From Kangiella aquimarina DSM 16071 (GTDB taxonomy: Bacteria > Pseudomonadota > Gammaproteobacteria > Enterobacterales > Kangiellaceae): DNA of 64,000 bases. Made by a program: the position numbers and the translations under genes. The notes beneath the pieces are model-generated. The model searched no databases, was not told the DNA's origin, and saw nothing but the letters and a program-made list of their open reading frames with translations. Shown piece after piece: positions 47,453 through 56,301 of this stretch (position 1 is its first letter; each line of letters starts with the position of its first letter). The stretch spans positions 25,838 to 89,837 of the forward strand of contig NZ_KB893651.1 in assembly GCF_000374105.1 (NCBI RefSeq), given 5' to 3'.

Positions 47453-49180
47453 ATGAACATTAAACGATGGACGCTTGCCTGTTCGATGGCGTTATTTACT
47501 GCAACCAGTGCCTTTGCATTGGACCCGGCTGATAGCGTGGAATTGGACGGTAACGCGATAAAAGACACAGCTCTGGATGATTGGCAAAATATCAATTTAG
47601 GTGTGAGTTCTGCCGCGGTTGCCACTGGTGTGGTTAGCGATTTACCACCTGCAACTATATTTTGGAAAGGTGGCTCGAAGGATACGGAAGATGTCACTCA
47701 GTGGTGGTACAAAGATGGTGCCGTCCCTGATAAAGATGATTTAAGAAATGGTTATGCAGCTGCTTATTTTCTTCCAAAAATGGGTGGCGGTAATGACCTG
47801 GTCTTTTACTTCGGTGCGGAACGTTACGCAAATAATGGTGATGCGATTATGGGCTTCTGGTTCTTCCAGGACGTGGTAGGTCCTGATGGAAACAACCGCT
47901 TCACCGGAGAGCACAAAGAGAATGATTTATTTATTGTGATGGAATACCCTCAGGGCACTAATGCTCAGCCATTCGTACAAGTGATGCGCTGGGTCAATGG
48001 TGGCGGCGACGTCGATGATAATTTACAACTGTTATATTCTTCAGGCGACGCAGGTTCCAAATGTAATACGGCTACTGACTCAGGTGTAGCCTGTGCGATT
48101 ACCAATGACAACCAAGAGTTGGCAGGAGTGGCGAACGGTTTGTGGCCTTATGAGAACAAATCGGGAATCCCTGATGCCTATCCTCATGAATCACTGTTTG
48201 AAGGACGGTTAAATGTGACTCAGGCACTGCTGAATGCAGGGATAAGTGAAGTTCCTTGCTTCAGTAGTTTCCTGATCGAAACTCGTTCTTCACGCTCTGA
48301 GACTGCACAGTTGAAAGACTTCCTTGGAGGTCAGTTCCCTTTGTGTAGTATTGAGGTAGCGAAAACCTGTAGCGCTTCTGCCTTAACCGCCGATAACAAG
48401 TTCACCATTGATTACACCATTAGCCTGACCAATTCAGGTGTTGGTAGCATTGGTGCAGGTGAAATCATCACCATTGATGACCAGCCAAGTGACGGTGCGG
48501 CATTCCAATTAACTCCTGCAGTTAGCAGCTTAACCGGTGGTGCTGATGGTTGGGCACCCAATGAAGTACTGCAAGTTTCAGGGCAATATGTCTCTGATGT
48601 TAACGGTGGCATGAATACCGTTGACGCTTCGGTAACCTTCGGTAGTTCGAGTATTACAGCAGATCAATACACAACAGGTTGTGATTCGCTATCACTCTCT
48701 CCTGCGATCTCAATCGTCAAACAGTGTGATCTGTCGTTAACTCAAACCGGTAACCTGGTAGCAGTGCAAAAAGACTATTCAGTTGATGTCTGCAACACCG
48801 GTGATACACCACTTGATGTGATCTTAACTGATAATAAGGATTTAGCCTTGAATGAAAGCTTCTCGCTCGATTTCCCTAAAACCTGTCTGATTGATGTTGA
48901 TTGTGGTGCAGGTTATACCTGTAATGCTGGTGGCTTCTGTGAAGATGGAGACGGATTCCTAGAAGGTAACTTCGGTGGAAATGTCTGTGAAACTCGAACA
49001 GGAACCTACCTACCATCAGAACTACCTGTTGGTACTGATGGTAACCTTACTAACCAGGCTTCGGTTTCTGCAACATCACCTGTTGCGGCCCCTGGTGATA
49101 TCGGCTCTGCATCGAATCCGATTCAGGATTCTGATTCAGCAACCTGTGACTTGTGCCCTCTACCTCAACCAGAGGAGTAA
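47453..49180 (+). CDS. Secreted protein of unknown function under sigma-54 control
   Basis: 575 residues. Sec signal peptide (1-22, ending AFA). The mature protein starts acidic (LDPADSVELDGNAIKD) and has an N-terminal domain of about 270 residues with aromatic strands (VTQWWYKDGA, FYFGAERYANNGD). Two similar immunoglobulin-like segments follow, the first with VAKTCSASALTADNKFTIDY and the second with IVKQCDLSLTQTGNLVAVQK, resembling DUF11-type repeats. Then a Cys-rich knot (C478...CEDGDG) and a CDLC end. No LPxTG, lipobox or PEP-CTERM anchor, so probably released or matrix-bound. Strong AAGGAGGA ribosome-binding site. Confidence 0.85.
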   Translation: MNIKRWTLACSMALFTATSAFALDPADSVELDGNAIKDTALDDWQNINLGVSSAAVATGVVSDLPPATIFWKGGSKDTEDVTQWWYKDGAVPDKDDLRNGYAAAYFLPKMGGGNDLVFYFGAERYANNGDAIMGFWFFQDVVGPDGNNRFTGEHKENDLFIVMEYPQGTNAQPFVQVMRWVNGGGDVDDNLQLLYSSGDAGSKCNTATDSGVACAITNDNQELAGVANGLWPYENKSGIPDAYPHESLFEGRLNVTQALLNAGISEVPCFSSFLIETRSSRSETAQLKDFLGGQFPLCSIEVAKTCSASALTADNKFTIDYTISLTNSGVGSIGAGEIITIDDQPSDGAAFQLTPAVSSLTGGADGWAPNEVLQVSGQYVSDVNGGMNTVDASVTFGSSSITADQYTTGCDSLSLSPAISIVKQCDLSLTQTGNLVAVQKDYSVDVCNTGDTPLDVILTDNKDLALNESFSLDFPKTCLIDVDCGAGYTCNAGGFCEDGDGFLEGNFGGNVCETRTGTYLPSELPVGTDGNLTNQASVSATSPVAAPGDIGSASNPIQDSDSATCDLCPLPQPEE

Positions 49181-49197
49181 GATTCCAGGCGCAGCAC

Positions 49198-49222
49198 AAC
49201 GGGGGCTTCGGCCCCCGTTTCC
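49198..49222. terminator. Terminator between the secreted protein and the metalloprotease
   Basis: AACGGGGGC (49198-49206), UUCG loop, GCCCCCGTT (49211-49219), with a short T-rich flank TTTCCTT on the + side. Very stable; convergent genes on both sides. Confidence 0.85.
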
Positions 49223-49252
49223 TTGCTACATTCCTTGTTAAAAAGGTTAGCT

Positions 49253-51259
49253 TTATTTATTTCTACCGCCACCTTTGTTTCCGCCTTTACCCCCTCCAGT
49301 TGTGGAGTCCGAATTGTCACCAGTTCCGCTATCAAGACTGACTTGAACAGTTGCACTAGTGGTTAGCTTTCCATCACTGATGGTATAGCTGAAACTATCA
49401 GTGTCCTTAAAAGGTTTACCGGGAATGTAAGTTAAACTGTTGTCAGAATTTAAAATAACATCGCCTTTAGAACCTTGTTCAACACCGACAATGGTCAGGT
49501 TATCGCCATCTGGATCGTAGTCATTGGTTAATGGGGCAAAGGTGATACTGTTTTTGCTGGGTAATATCACCGTATCGTTTACAGCAACCGGAGCACTGTT
49601 ACTGACAGCTGTCTGCGCTTCAACAATTACTGAAGCATTATGCTGATCGAACTGCGATGTCTGACCATGAGACACTTTACTGGTAACAGCATAGTCGCCT
49701 GATGGAGCACTAGCATCAACTGCAAGTGATAAGCTGATTTCCTGACTTGCGCCCGGTGCCAGACTGATATTCGAATAATTAAAACTACCGTTGATATAGC
49801 TATCTGTGCTTGAAGATAGATTAAAGGTTGAAGAGCTACACTCAGCACTATCACGATTGGTGACTGTGTAAACAATTTCTAAGTTACTGCCAGCTGTGGT
49901 TGCTACAGATGTACTACTGACTGGTTCAATAGATGGAGCCTGATTCTGACAAATCGCAGGAGCCTGTCCGTAATTTACCTGAACTACAGCACTGCCCGCA
50001 TCGCTGGCAGCCAGAGTTATGCTGACGTCATTAACTGAGTCATGATAAGTCTGCCCAGGCTGCAAAGTGATATCCGTCCAGCTCAAGGTTTCTGGCGTGG
50101 TATCCAAAAGATAACTATCGTTAGGAGCATTGTCGGTTCCTTCGCGCAAACGAACACCCGTTAGAAACTGTGGGTAATTGTCTGCAAGGTGTGCATCAAA
50201 ACCAATCGCCTGACGATATTCAACGTAGTACCACTCGTTCTGGCCGGTGCTTTTAGTCTGCTTAAAAATTTTCGCAACCTTGGTATTGCTATCATTGGTT
50301 TCAAGTGGTGATAAAACTACTTCTGTGCTTTGCGTGATAGTTGTAACTTTGTTATTCATCCAGCCTAACTGTTCTTTCTGGAAAGCATTAAAATGATTCG
50401 TTTCACGAGCGTTACCCATGCCACTGATGTAGTCACCGTAATCACCTACTGCACAACCAGAGTCTGCCGTAACTTGAGTACCACAGTCTTTGCTGTGTGC
50501 ATGATAAAGACCAAGGTTATGCCCCAGCTCATGGTGGACAACATCCGACTCAAATCTTTTGATCCATGAAAGCGGACCTTGCACATTGGCCTTGCCTGAC
50601 CAGGTGCAGTTTGGGTGCGTTGGGATCACATACATCACATGATCATAATTTGTTGGCTCATAGCCCCTTTGACGAATGACTGCATCAGCTGCATTACTGA
50701 TCGCATAGGTATCACAGGTACTGACATCAACATCAACAGTAATTGGTTCCAAAGCCTGTCCGGTTAAACCAAACTGCTGATAGGAACTTTCCATAAAATA
50801 CTGGTGTGCAGTATTAAATAACGTGTCGTAAAGTTGAGCCGAAGTAAAACGCACAATGGGGTTGATGGCAAAGTTGATTTCGGCCACCAGTAATTGATGA
50901 GTACCTGAAACTGTACTCGCCTGAGTCGTAGCCTGTGTTGTTGAGCTTGAAGACTCATCAAGTAATAAACTCACTGAGTCAGGAGAAGCTTTTAGCTTAC
51001 CCTTGTCAAACTGACCGTGAATTCTGACTTTCTGATTGGAGGCTAACCAATGTGGAACTTTATCAAATACCACCTCGGTAGCTTTTCCCTGACTGTTAAC
51101 CAGTCGATAAGACAGTTCACTTCGCTTATTCGCGAAGTCATCTTCAATGTTGATTGTAATGGTTCCTTCCACGACATTATCCTTTGCAAAGCTCCCTGCA
51201 CTAAATAAAGACACAAAGATGCCCGCAGACGCTAACGCGCCTTTTAAAAGATAATTCAT
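49253..51259 (-). CDS. Secreted gametolysin-like (M11-type) zinc metalloprotease
   Basis: 668 residues. Signal peptide about 1-25. The catalytic zinc motif is HELGHNLGLYH, giving His243, Glu244, His247, Gly250, His253, followed by a Met-turn candidate SGMGNA (Met281), the metzincin pattern and the gametolysin/M11 spacing. Downstream: a domain with conserved Tyr/Trp (WYYVEYR), an alpha-galactosidase-NEW3-like Ig region (residues about 450-550), and a cadherin-like Ig domain with NDTVILPSKNSITF and NDYDPDGDNLTIV. Ser/Thr-rich stretch after residue 100; basic Gly/Lys tail. Cells may use it to cut matrix or surface proteins. Confidence 0.88.
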   Translation of the reverse strand: MNYLLKGALASAGIFVSLFSAGSFAKDNVVEGTITINIEDDFANKRSELSYRLVNSQGKATEVVFDKVPHWLASNQKVRIHGQFDKGKLKASPDSVSLLLDESSSSTTQATTQASTVSGTHQLLVAEINFAINPIVRFTSAQLYDTLFNTAHQYFMESSYQQFGLTGQALEPITVDVDVSTCDTYAISNAADAVIRQRGYEPTNYDHVMYVIPTHPNCTWSGKANVQGPLSWIKRFESDVVHHELGHNLGLYHAHSKDCGTQVTADSGCAVGDYGDYISGMGNARETNHFNAFQKEQLGWMNNKVTTITQSTEVVLSPLETNDSNTKVAKIFKQTKSTGQNEWYYVEYRQAIGFDAHLADNYPQFLTGVRLREGTDNAPNDSYLLDTTPETLSWTDITLQPGQTYHDSVNDVSITLAASDAGSAVVQVNYGQAPAICQNQAPSIEPVSSTSVATTAGSNLEIVYTVTNRDSAECSSSTFNLSSSTDSYINGSFNYSNISLAPGASQEISLSLAVDASAPSGDYAVTSKVSHGQTSQFDQHNASVIVEAQTAVSNSAPVAVNDTVILPSKNSITFAPLTNDYDPDGDNLTIVGVEQGSKGDVILNSDNSLTYIPGKPFKDTDSFSYTISDGKLTTSATVQVSLDSGTGDNSDSTTGGGKGGNKGGGRNK

Positions 51260-51423
51260 GATTGACCTCTTAAGGTAGTTGGATAGGATGATTCACGGAG
51301 CCAATCATAGGAAAGTCAGTTGTAAAAATAAATGACAGAATCGAACAATTGATTAAATTTTATACAAAATGAGAGGTGGCCTGAAAGAGCCATGTGATGG
51401 TTAATACACTTTTCCCAAAATTG

Positions 51424-52770
51424 TTACATAGGGATGTTATGTTTATTTAACAGCCGATAGAGGCTGGTTCTTGAGATACCCAGATTTTTAGCGGCTAAAG
51501 TGTGATTGTAGCCGGATTTCTCAATAGAAAGAATCAGAGTTTCTTTCTCTGCTTTGTCTTTAGCCTCTTTTAGACTGACAATATTCTGGTGGTTGCTGAA
51601 AGACAGATCCATGTGCTTTTCGGTAATTAAATTGCCTTCTGATAAAATGACAGCCCGTCGAATTCGGTTCATTAATTCCCGCACATTGCCAGGCCAGCGG
51701 TATTGATTCATAGCATTCAAACAACGCTGTGTGAAAGTTTTATGCATATGCCCTTCGCAGAACTGGCTTAAGAAATGATTAGCAAGTTCAGGAATATCCT
51801 GACGACGATGACGAAGAGCTGGCATGTGCAATGTCAGTACATTAATACGATGATATAAATCTTCGCGAAACAATCCATCTTCAACTGCTTTCTCAAGGTT
51901 AACGTTGGTTGCAACGATAATGCGGCAATCAACGGTAATACTTTTGACGCTGCCTAACCGTTCGATTTGGTTTAACTCAAGAAAGCGTAATAAATTAACT
52001 TGAAGGTTAAGCGGGAGATCGCCAATTTCATCCAGAAAGACAGTACCGCCATCAGCTGCTTCAATCCGTCCAATTTTTTTGCTGTCGGCGTTGGTAAAAG
52101 CGCCTTTCTCATTACCAAACAATTCTGAGTAAAACAAAGTCTCGGGTATGGCTGCGCAATTAATAGCAATAAATGGCCCTTGGTTGCGTTTAGAGCGCTG
52201 ATGAATTTTTCTGGCAGCCAGTTCTTTGCCAGTACCGCTTTCACCAGTGATAAGTACAGTCGCATCTTCCATCGCAATTTTATTAATGTTGCGTTTGATT
52301 AGAGCCGTTGCTGGGGAGCGACCAATAATATCATCACTGTCCTGAGGCACCTGAAGCTGATTAAGCTGTTTGTTTTGTAACTCAGCCATGCCAAAAGCAT
52401 GGCCAACGGTTGCTAGAAAATAATCGTAACGCAGAGGCTCACGATGGTAATCATAAAACAGGTGTGAAAAGAGAAAGTTTGGATGGTCTTCCAGCCAGTT
52501 TTCATGAGGAATAATGGCTATCCATTTTGTCGCCATATTTAGTGAAGCTAACTCTTCATATTCAGTAATAATAGGCTCAGGTTCTGCAGATAAAAAAATG
52601 ACAACGACTTCAAAAAGATGGTGCTGAAAGAGTTTCTTAAACTGACTTTTTTCCTGAGTGAAAAAAATTTGCCAGCCATTATCTTTGAGCTGCTCACTGA
52701 GTTCCTGGGCGGAGTCGCCTTTACCGAAAATGAGGATCGAGCGACTTTCATGTGGAGAGTGGTCAAGCAT
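51424..52770 (-). CDS. VpsR-like AAA+ enhancer-binding transcriptional regulator
   Basis: 448 residues. N-terminal pseudo-receiver (about 10-130) without phosphorylatable Asp (strand reads FEVVVIFLSAE), with the family-style FYDYHREPLRYDYFLATVGH. AAA+ domain: Walker A GESGTGKE (176-183), the L1 loop GAFTNA (223-228, canonical GAFTGA), Walker B TVFLDEIG (243-250), arginine finger around FREDLYHR. Fis-type HTH at 421-446 (TLAAKNLGISRTSLYRLLNK). Close to Vibrio VpsR, which regulates exopolysaccharide with c-di-GMP. GGGAGGCAAGG ribosome-binding region precedes the ATG at 52768-52770. Adjacent, same-strand metalloprotease lies 164 bases downstream. Confidence 0.88.
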   Translation of the reverse strand: MLDHSPHESRSILIFGKGDSAQELSEQLKDNGWQIFFTQEKSQFKKLFQHHLFEVVVIFLSAEPEPIITEYEELASLNMATKWIAIIPHENWLEDHPNFLFSHLFYDYHREPLRYDYFLATVGHAFGMAELQNKQLNQLQVPQDSDDIIGRSPATALIKRNINKIAMEDATVLITGESGTGKELAARKIHQRSKRNQGPFIAINCAAIPETLFYSELFGNEKGAFTNADSKKIGRIEAADGGTVFLDEIGDLPLNLQVNLLRFLELNQIERLGSVKSITVDCRIIVATNVNLEKAVEDGLFREDLYHRINVLTLHMPALRHRRQDIPELANHFLSQFCEGHMHKTFTQRCLNAMNQYRWPGNVRELMNRIRRAVILSEGNLITEKHMDLSFSNHQNIVSLKEAKDKAEKETLILSIEKSGYNHTLAAKNLGISRTSLYRLLNKHNIPM

Positions 52771-52855
52771 TCCTTGCCTCCCAATCTAAAAAGTAAAAAG
52801 AACAAAAAAATATGTAAAACAATTGATAAAAATTATTTCACAGTTTTAAGTTTCA

Positions 52856-52864
52856 ATTATATCA
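52856..52864 (-). promoter_or_regulatory. Extended -10 promoter of the VpsR-like regulator
   Basis: On the minus strand TGATATAAT: TG-N-TATAAT, extended -10 with a perfect hexamer and no good -35. Predicted leader about 80 bases. Confidence 0.55.
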
Positions 52865-53028
52865 AACCTCGATTAAAGAGACCTAGAAATAGATCCACAA
52901 AACTGATTTTTAAGAAGGTTTTTTTGGTTATGTAAAGTGTCAAATTGTTTTACTTAAATTCACTTTTTAGTTGGAAATCTTTACATGAAATTCGGCGCTG
53001 CAATGAGCTAGAGCTAGCTATGGATAAT
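52865..53028. other. AT-rich intergenic region, no gene seen
   Basis: Between the regulator promoter and the b561 terminator. Short T- and A-runs, stop codons in all frames, and a near-direct repeat of GAGCTAGAGCTAGC at 53007-53020 are all I could see. Confidence 0.5.
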
Positions 53029-53056
53029 GAAAAGGCTTCTAGATTAAGTAGAAGCC
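53029..53056 (-). terminator. Terminator of the cytochrome b561 gene
   Basis: Read on the minus strand: GGCTTCTA, seven-base loop, TAGAAGCC, then TTTTC. Plus-strand arms 53034-53041 and 53049-53056. Confidence 0.8.
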
Positions 53057-53091
53057 CTTAAAAAATATATCTGCCTTATGATTTTTACTAA

Positions 53092-53622
53092 TTATAGCAT
53101 CCGTCTTAAAACATCAGTGTCAGATCCTTTATCAAACCAGCGATGTTTAATTGTTCCTGCCAAGTGTAAAATAATCAGTAATAAAAGCGAATAAGCCAGT
53201 ATTTCATGCAGCTCGTGCATTAAGTGAGCTGTATCCTCATTATCAGCAACCAGGCCTGGAATTGGCACTCCAAACCATTCAACATCAAAACCCTGATAGT
53301 CTGATGAAAGGTAGCCAACAACAGGAATTGCCACCATTAACACATAGAACAGGAAGTGGGTAATTTTTGTTAGCCATCTTTCCCAAGTTGCCAGGCCGGA
53401 TGGTAATGGTGGATTCTTTGAAAAGAGTCTCACGATAATTCTTATAATTACCAACCCTAGCACTGTGATACCAAAAGATTTATGGACAGGATAAATTTCA
53501 TATTTAAGTTCGCTTTCCATCGGTAACCCAGCCATATACCAGCCAACGCCAATCATAACGATCAGCATGAGTGCTATCAGCCAATGCAGTATCCGCAGAG
53601 TCAATGAGTATTTTTCTTGCAT
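53092..53622 (-). CDS. Cytochrome b561 family protein
   Basis: 176 residues, four membrane segments, a membrane di-heme electron carrier of the YodB/CybB type. Heme-ligand candidates: His13 in ILHWLIA and His47 in PVHKSFG, with His139 (LHEILAY) and His153 (ILHLAG) in the later helices. Likely takes electrons from quinol or superoxide. ATG 53622. Separate unit. Confidence 0.88.
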   Translation of the reverse strand: MQEKYSLTLRILHWLIALMLIVMIGVGWYMAGLPMESELKYEIYPVHKSFGITVLGLVIIRIIVRLFSKNPPLPSGLATWERWLTKITHFLFYVLMVAIPVVGYLSSDYQGFDVEWFGVPIPGLVADNEDTAHLMHELHEILAYSLLLLIILHLAGTIKHRWFDKGSDTDVLRRML

Positions 53623-53714
53623 AACGTTTTCCCCATTTGGTTATGAAGCATCAATATAAAATGCTTTATGGGAGGATGGCAAGTAAAGAGGAAGGGGCGC
53701 TGCTATATGTCAGC

Positions 53715-53744
53715 TAAGGCTGGGTCAGGTAAGGCTGGGTCAGG
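53715..53744. repeat. Two 15-bp tandem repeats
   Basis: TAAGGCTGGGTCAGG occurs twice back to back (53715-53729, 53730-53744). The complement ACCCAGCC recurs at 53759-53766, so a GGCTGGGT/ACCCAGCC hairpin can form downstream of psd. Confidence 0.75.
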
Positions 53745-53778
53745 TAATGACGTCGCTAACCCAGCCAGAAGATTGAAA

Positions 53779-54630
53779 CTATTTTTTATAAGCTATCGGT
53801 TGGCCCATAACCGTTGGCGCATAGGCCTTCATGTTTTTGTGCCAATCTAGCGTATCTTTTGGAAATAGTAGTACGATTGTAGAGCCTAGTTTAAAGCGAC
53901 CCATTTCTTCGCCTTTTTTTAAGCTAACTTCTCCTGGCTCATAATCCCAGCTACGAACTTCCTTACGAGTAGGAGGGGTTACCGTGCCATGCCAGACAGT
54001 TTCAATACTGCCTACAATGGTTGCGCCCACTAATACCATCGCCATTGGACCTAGTTCAGTATCAAACATGGCAACCGCGCGTTCATTACGGGCAAAAAGG
54101 TTTGGAACTTTGCGAGCAGTCAATGGATTAACGCTAAAAAGTTTGCCCGGCACATGTAGCATTTTGGTCAACTGGCCATCGATTGGCATGTGCAGTCGAT
54201 GGTAGTCTTTTGGTGCTAGATAGACAGTTGCGAATTCTCCGTCCTGAAAAGGGGCTGCTAATTCTGCATCGCCACCCAGTAACGTTTTTGCTGAGTAGGT
54301 GTGACCTTTAGCCTGAAAAATATAGCCGTTATCAATTTTACCTAGCTGACTTATCGCACCATCGGCAGGGTGAACGATTGAGTTTTCATCTGAATCAATG
54401 GGTCTAACATCAGCTTTTAATGAACGAGTAAAAAAATCATTGAAGGTTTTGTAGTCTTCAGGATTTTCGCGTTCAGCAATACTCATATCAATGCCGTATT
54501 TTTTGATAAACCATTTGATGAAGGCGTTCTTTATTTTGATGTTTTCGCTGTCAGCAATTTTTCCCATAAGCAGCGAAATGCCGTGTTGGGGAATCAGGTA
54601 TTGTGATAATACTTTTAATGTGTCGGACAT
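53779..54630 (-). CDS. psd: Phosphatidylserine decarboxylase proenzyme
   Basis: Makes phosphatidylethanolamine in the inner membrane. 283 residues. The self-cleavage motif LGST is at 248-251, so Ser250 becomes the pyruvoyl prosthetic group; Asp90 and His147 (KDYHRLHMP) complete the catalytic set, at the same numbers as in E. coli. Neighbour rsgA upstream on the same strand, as in E. coli. Confidence 0.97.
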   Translation of the reverse strand: MSDTLKVLSQYLIPQHGISLLMGKIADSENIKIKNAFIKWFIKKYGIDMSIAERENPEDYKTFNDFFTRSLKADVRPIDSDENSIVHPADGAISQLGKIDNGYIFQAKGHTYSAKTLLGGDAELAAPFQDGEFATVYLAPKDYHRLHMPIDGQLTKMLHVPGKLFSVNPLTARKVPNLFARNERAVAMFDTELGPMAMVLVGATIVGSIETVWHGTVTPPTRKEVRSWDYEPGEVSLKKGEEMGRFKLGSTIVLLFPKDTLDWHKNMKAYAPTVMGQPIAYKK

Positions 54631-54724
54631 GGGTATTCAGAATTCCAATAAATAGTTGACGATATTGTAGCTTAAATAATAGGCTCAGACTATTAGCCTC
54701 TGCATAGCAAGGGGTGGTGCTCTG

Positions 54725-55732
54725 TCAGGCAAAAGGTTGGTCGAAGTGCTGGATCAGGTGTTGGTAGTTCTTTAAACGACTGGCTGCAATAATGCCTGCT
54801 TTGGCGGCCGCCAACACAGCACAACCTGGCTCATTAAGGTGCTTGCAATCGCGGAATTTACACTGCTCACCAATTTGTGAAATCTCGATAAAGCCCTGCT
54901 TGATATCCTCATCCTCCAGATGCCACAGACCAAACTCTCTGACTCCTGGTGAGTCGACCAGGTAAGTGTCTTCATCGAGTCTGTAAAGTCTTGATGCGGT
55001 AGTGGTGTGGGTGCCAAGCCCAGAGGTTTCAGAAACTTCGCCGGTTGCAATTTGCATATCTGGAAACAGGTAACTTATCAATGTGGATTTTCCTACCCCT
55101 GACTGACCTGCCAGCAAAAGCTGTTTACCTACTAAGCTCTTAACCAGCTCTTTAACTCCTTCGCCAGTTTTGGAGCTAATGTAGTAAATTGGATAGCCTA
55201 GAGCCTTATACAGCTTTAATCGGTCTTTGATAGCGTCTTTTTCGCTTTGTGCAACGGTGTCCCACTTATTCATGATAATCCACACAGGAAGCTCGCTGGA
55301 TTGAGCGGCGACTAGGTAGCGATCTAATAAGACTTCTGAGAAAGCTGGTTCCGGTGCCAATAGTAATGCAATCAGATCAATGTTAGCGGCTACCGGTTTG
55401 ACGCCATGGTGCGGGGTGGGGCGCTTGAGCAAGGAGCGTCGTGGCTCTAGTTCAACCAGAATGCCGGTTGGCAGATCTTTCTGGCGTTTAAACCAGACTC
55501 GATCGCCAACAACCGGCACCTCATTTGATTTACGCAAAAAACAGCGGATAGTGCTGAAAGATTCATCGGCAATATCAACCTGCTGACCAAAGCGACTGAT
55601 CACGATCCCTTGCTCTGGATCGAGCAGGCTATCTTCGTCAATATTTCTATCAACCGTCTGCTTTGTATAGTTAACCTGCTTATTGGGTTTTTTGCGCCAA
55701 CGTTTAGAGGATTTTTTTTCGGGTTTAGCCAA
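54725..55732 (-). CDS. rsgA: Ribosome small-subunit GTPase RsgA
   Basis: Circularly permuted GTPase in late 30S maturation. 335 residues: OB-fold N-domain (about 30-100), permuted G motifs in the order NKWD (G4), GQSGVGKST (G1), DSPGVREFG (G3), and a C-terminal zinc site CKFRDCKHLNEPGC. Very basic N-terminus KSSKRWRKKPNK. Adjacent to psd and, across phhB, to orn. Confidence 0.97.
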   Translation of the reverse strand: MAKPEKKSSKRWRKKPNKQVNYTKQTVDRNIDEDSLLDPEQGIVISRFGQQVDIADESFSTIRCFLRKSNEVPVVGDRVWFKRQKDLPTGILVELEPRRSLLKRPTPHHGVKPVAANIDLIALLLAPEPAFSEVLLDRYLVAAQSSELPVWIIMNKWDTVAQSEKDAIKDRLKLYKALGYPIYYISSKTGEGVKELVKSLVGKQLLLAGQSGVGKSTLISYLFPDMQIATGEVSETSGLGTHTTTASRLYRLDEDTYLVDSPGVREFGLWHLEDEDIKQGFIEISQIGEQCKFRDCKHLNEPGCAVLAAAKAGIIAASRLKNYQHLIQHFDQPFA

Positions 55733-55766
55733 AGCAAGTTACCTGTTTTAGGTTTCAATGAAGAAA

Positions 55767-56135
55767 TTAATCTTCCTGAAAGTTAGGACCAAAATTGCCA
55801 CTGTTTTCCAATGCATCAATATGGGCCGCACAAATTAGATCGTTCAGACAAACACTGTTGCCTGCATCGTGAGTGGTGTAGCGAACCAGACAGTGACCAT
55901 AACTGACTTCAAGATCAGGATGGTGTGCCTGCTTGTTGGCAATCCAGGCCACTGCATTAACAAATGCCATGGTGTGGTAATAATTCTTGAATTTAAACTT
56001 GCGAAAAATAGCGCCAGTTTCAGAATCAAATTGCCAGTGACTTAATTGATCACTCATTAACTGTTCGCGTTTGGACTCATCAAGTGGGCTTCTTGCGTCA
56101 TCATTATGTACACATTGTTGCTGTGCCAGTTGCAT
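55767..56135 (-). CDS. phhB: Pterin-4a-carbinolamine dehydratase
   Basis: 122 residues from ATG 56135, preceded by AGGAGA; the open frame upstream to 56204 lacks similarity. HPD-type active-site region KQAHHPDLEVSYGHCLVRYT is intact. Converts carbinolamine formed by aromatic amino acid hydroxylases; also a general pterin dehydratase. No phenylalanine hydroxylase gene in the window. Confidence 0.92.
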   Translation of the reverse strand: MQLAQQQCVHNDDARSPLDESKREQLMSDQLSHWQFDSETGAIFRKFKFKNYYHTMAFVNAVAWIANKQAHHPDLEVSYGHCLVRYTTHDAGNSVCLNDLICAAHIDALENSGNFGPNFQED

Positions 56136-56301
56136 AGTATCTCCTGTTAATCTTAATGCTGTTATTTGTGAACAGGTTTCAGTTACCTGCTCAGGCGCTT
56201 CCATACGGGCGCAAAAACTGCGACTATAATAGCTGAAAACTTCAGTAGTATGGAGCTTAGCTGAGTATAATGACGCACATTGTAACGATTAGGAGCTGGT
56301 T

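Noticed and set aside
51260-51423. A second sigma-54 promoter for the metalloprotease
   Set aside because: No TGGCAC-N5-TTGC on the minus strand; only AT-rich, sigma-70-like hexamers of poor quality.
53668-53850. 60-codon plus-strand frame containing KAGSGKAGSGN
   Set aside because: Product of the 15-bp tandem repeat; overlaps the psd 3' end and has no supporting features.
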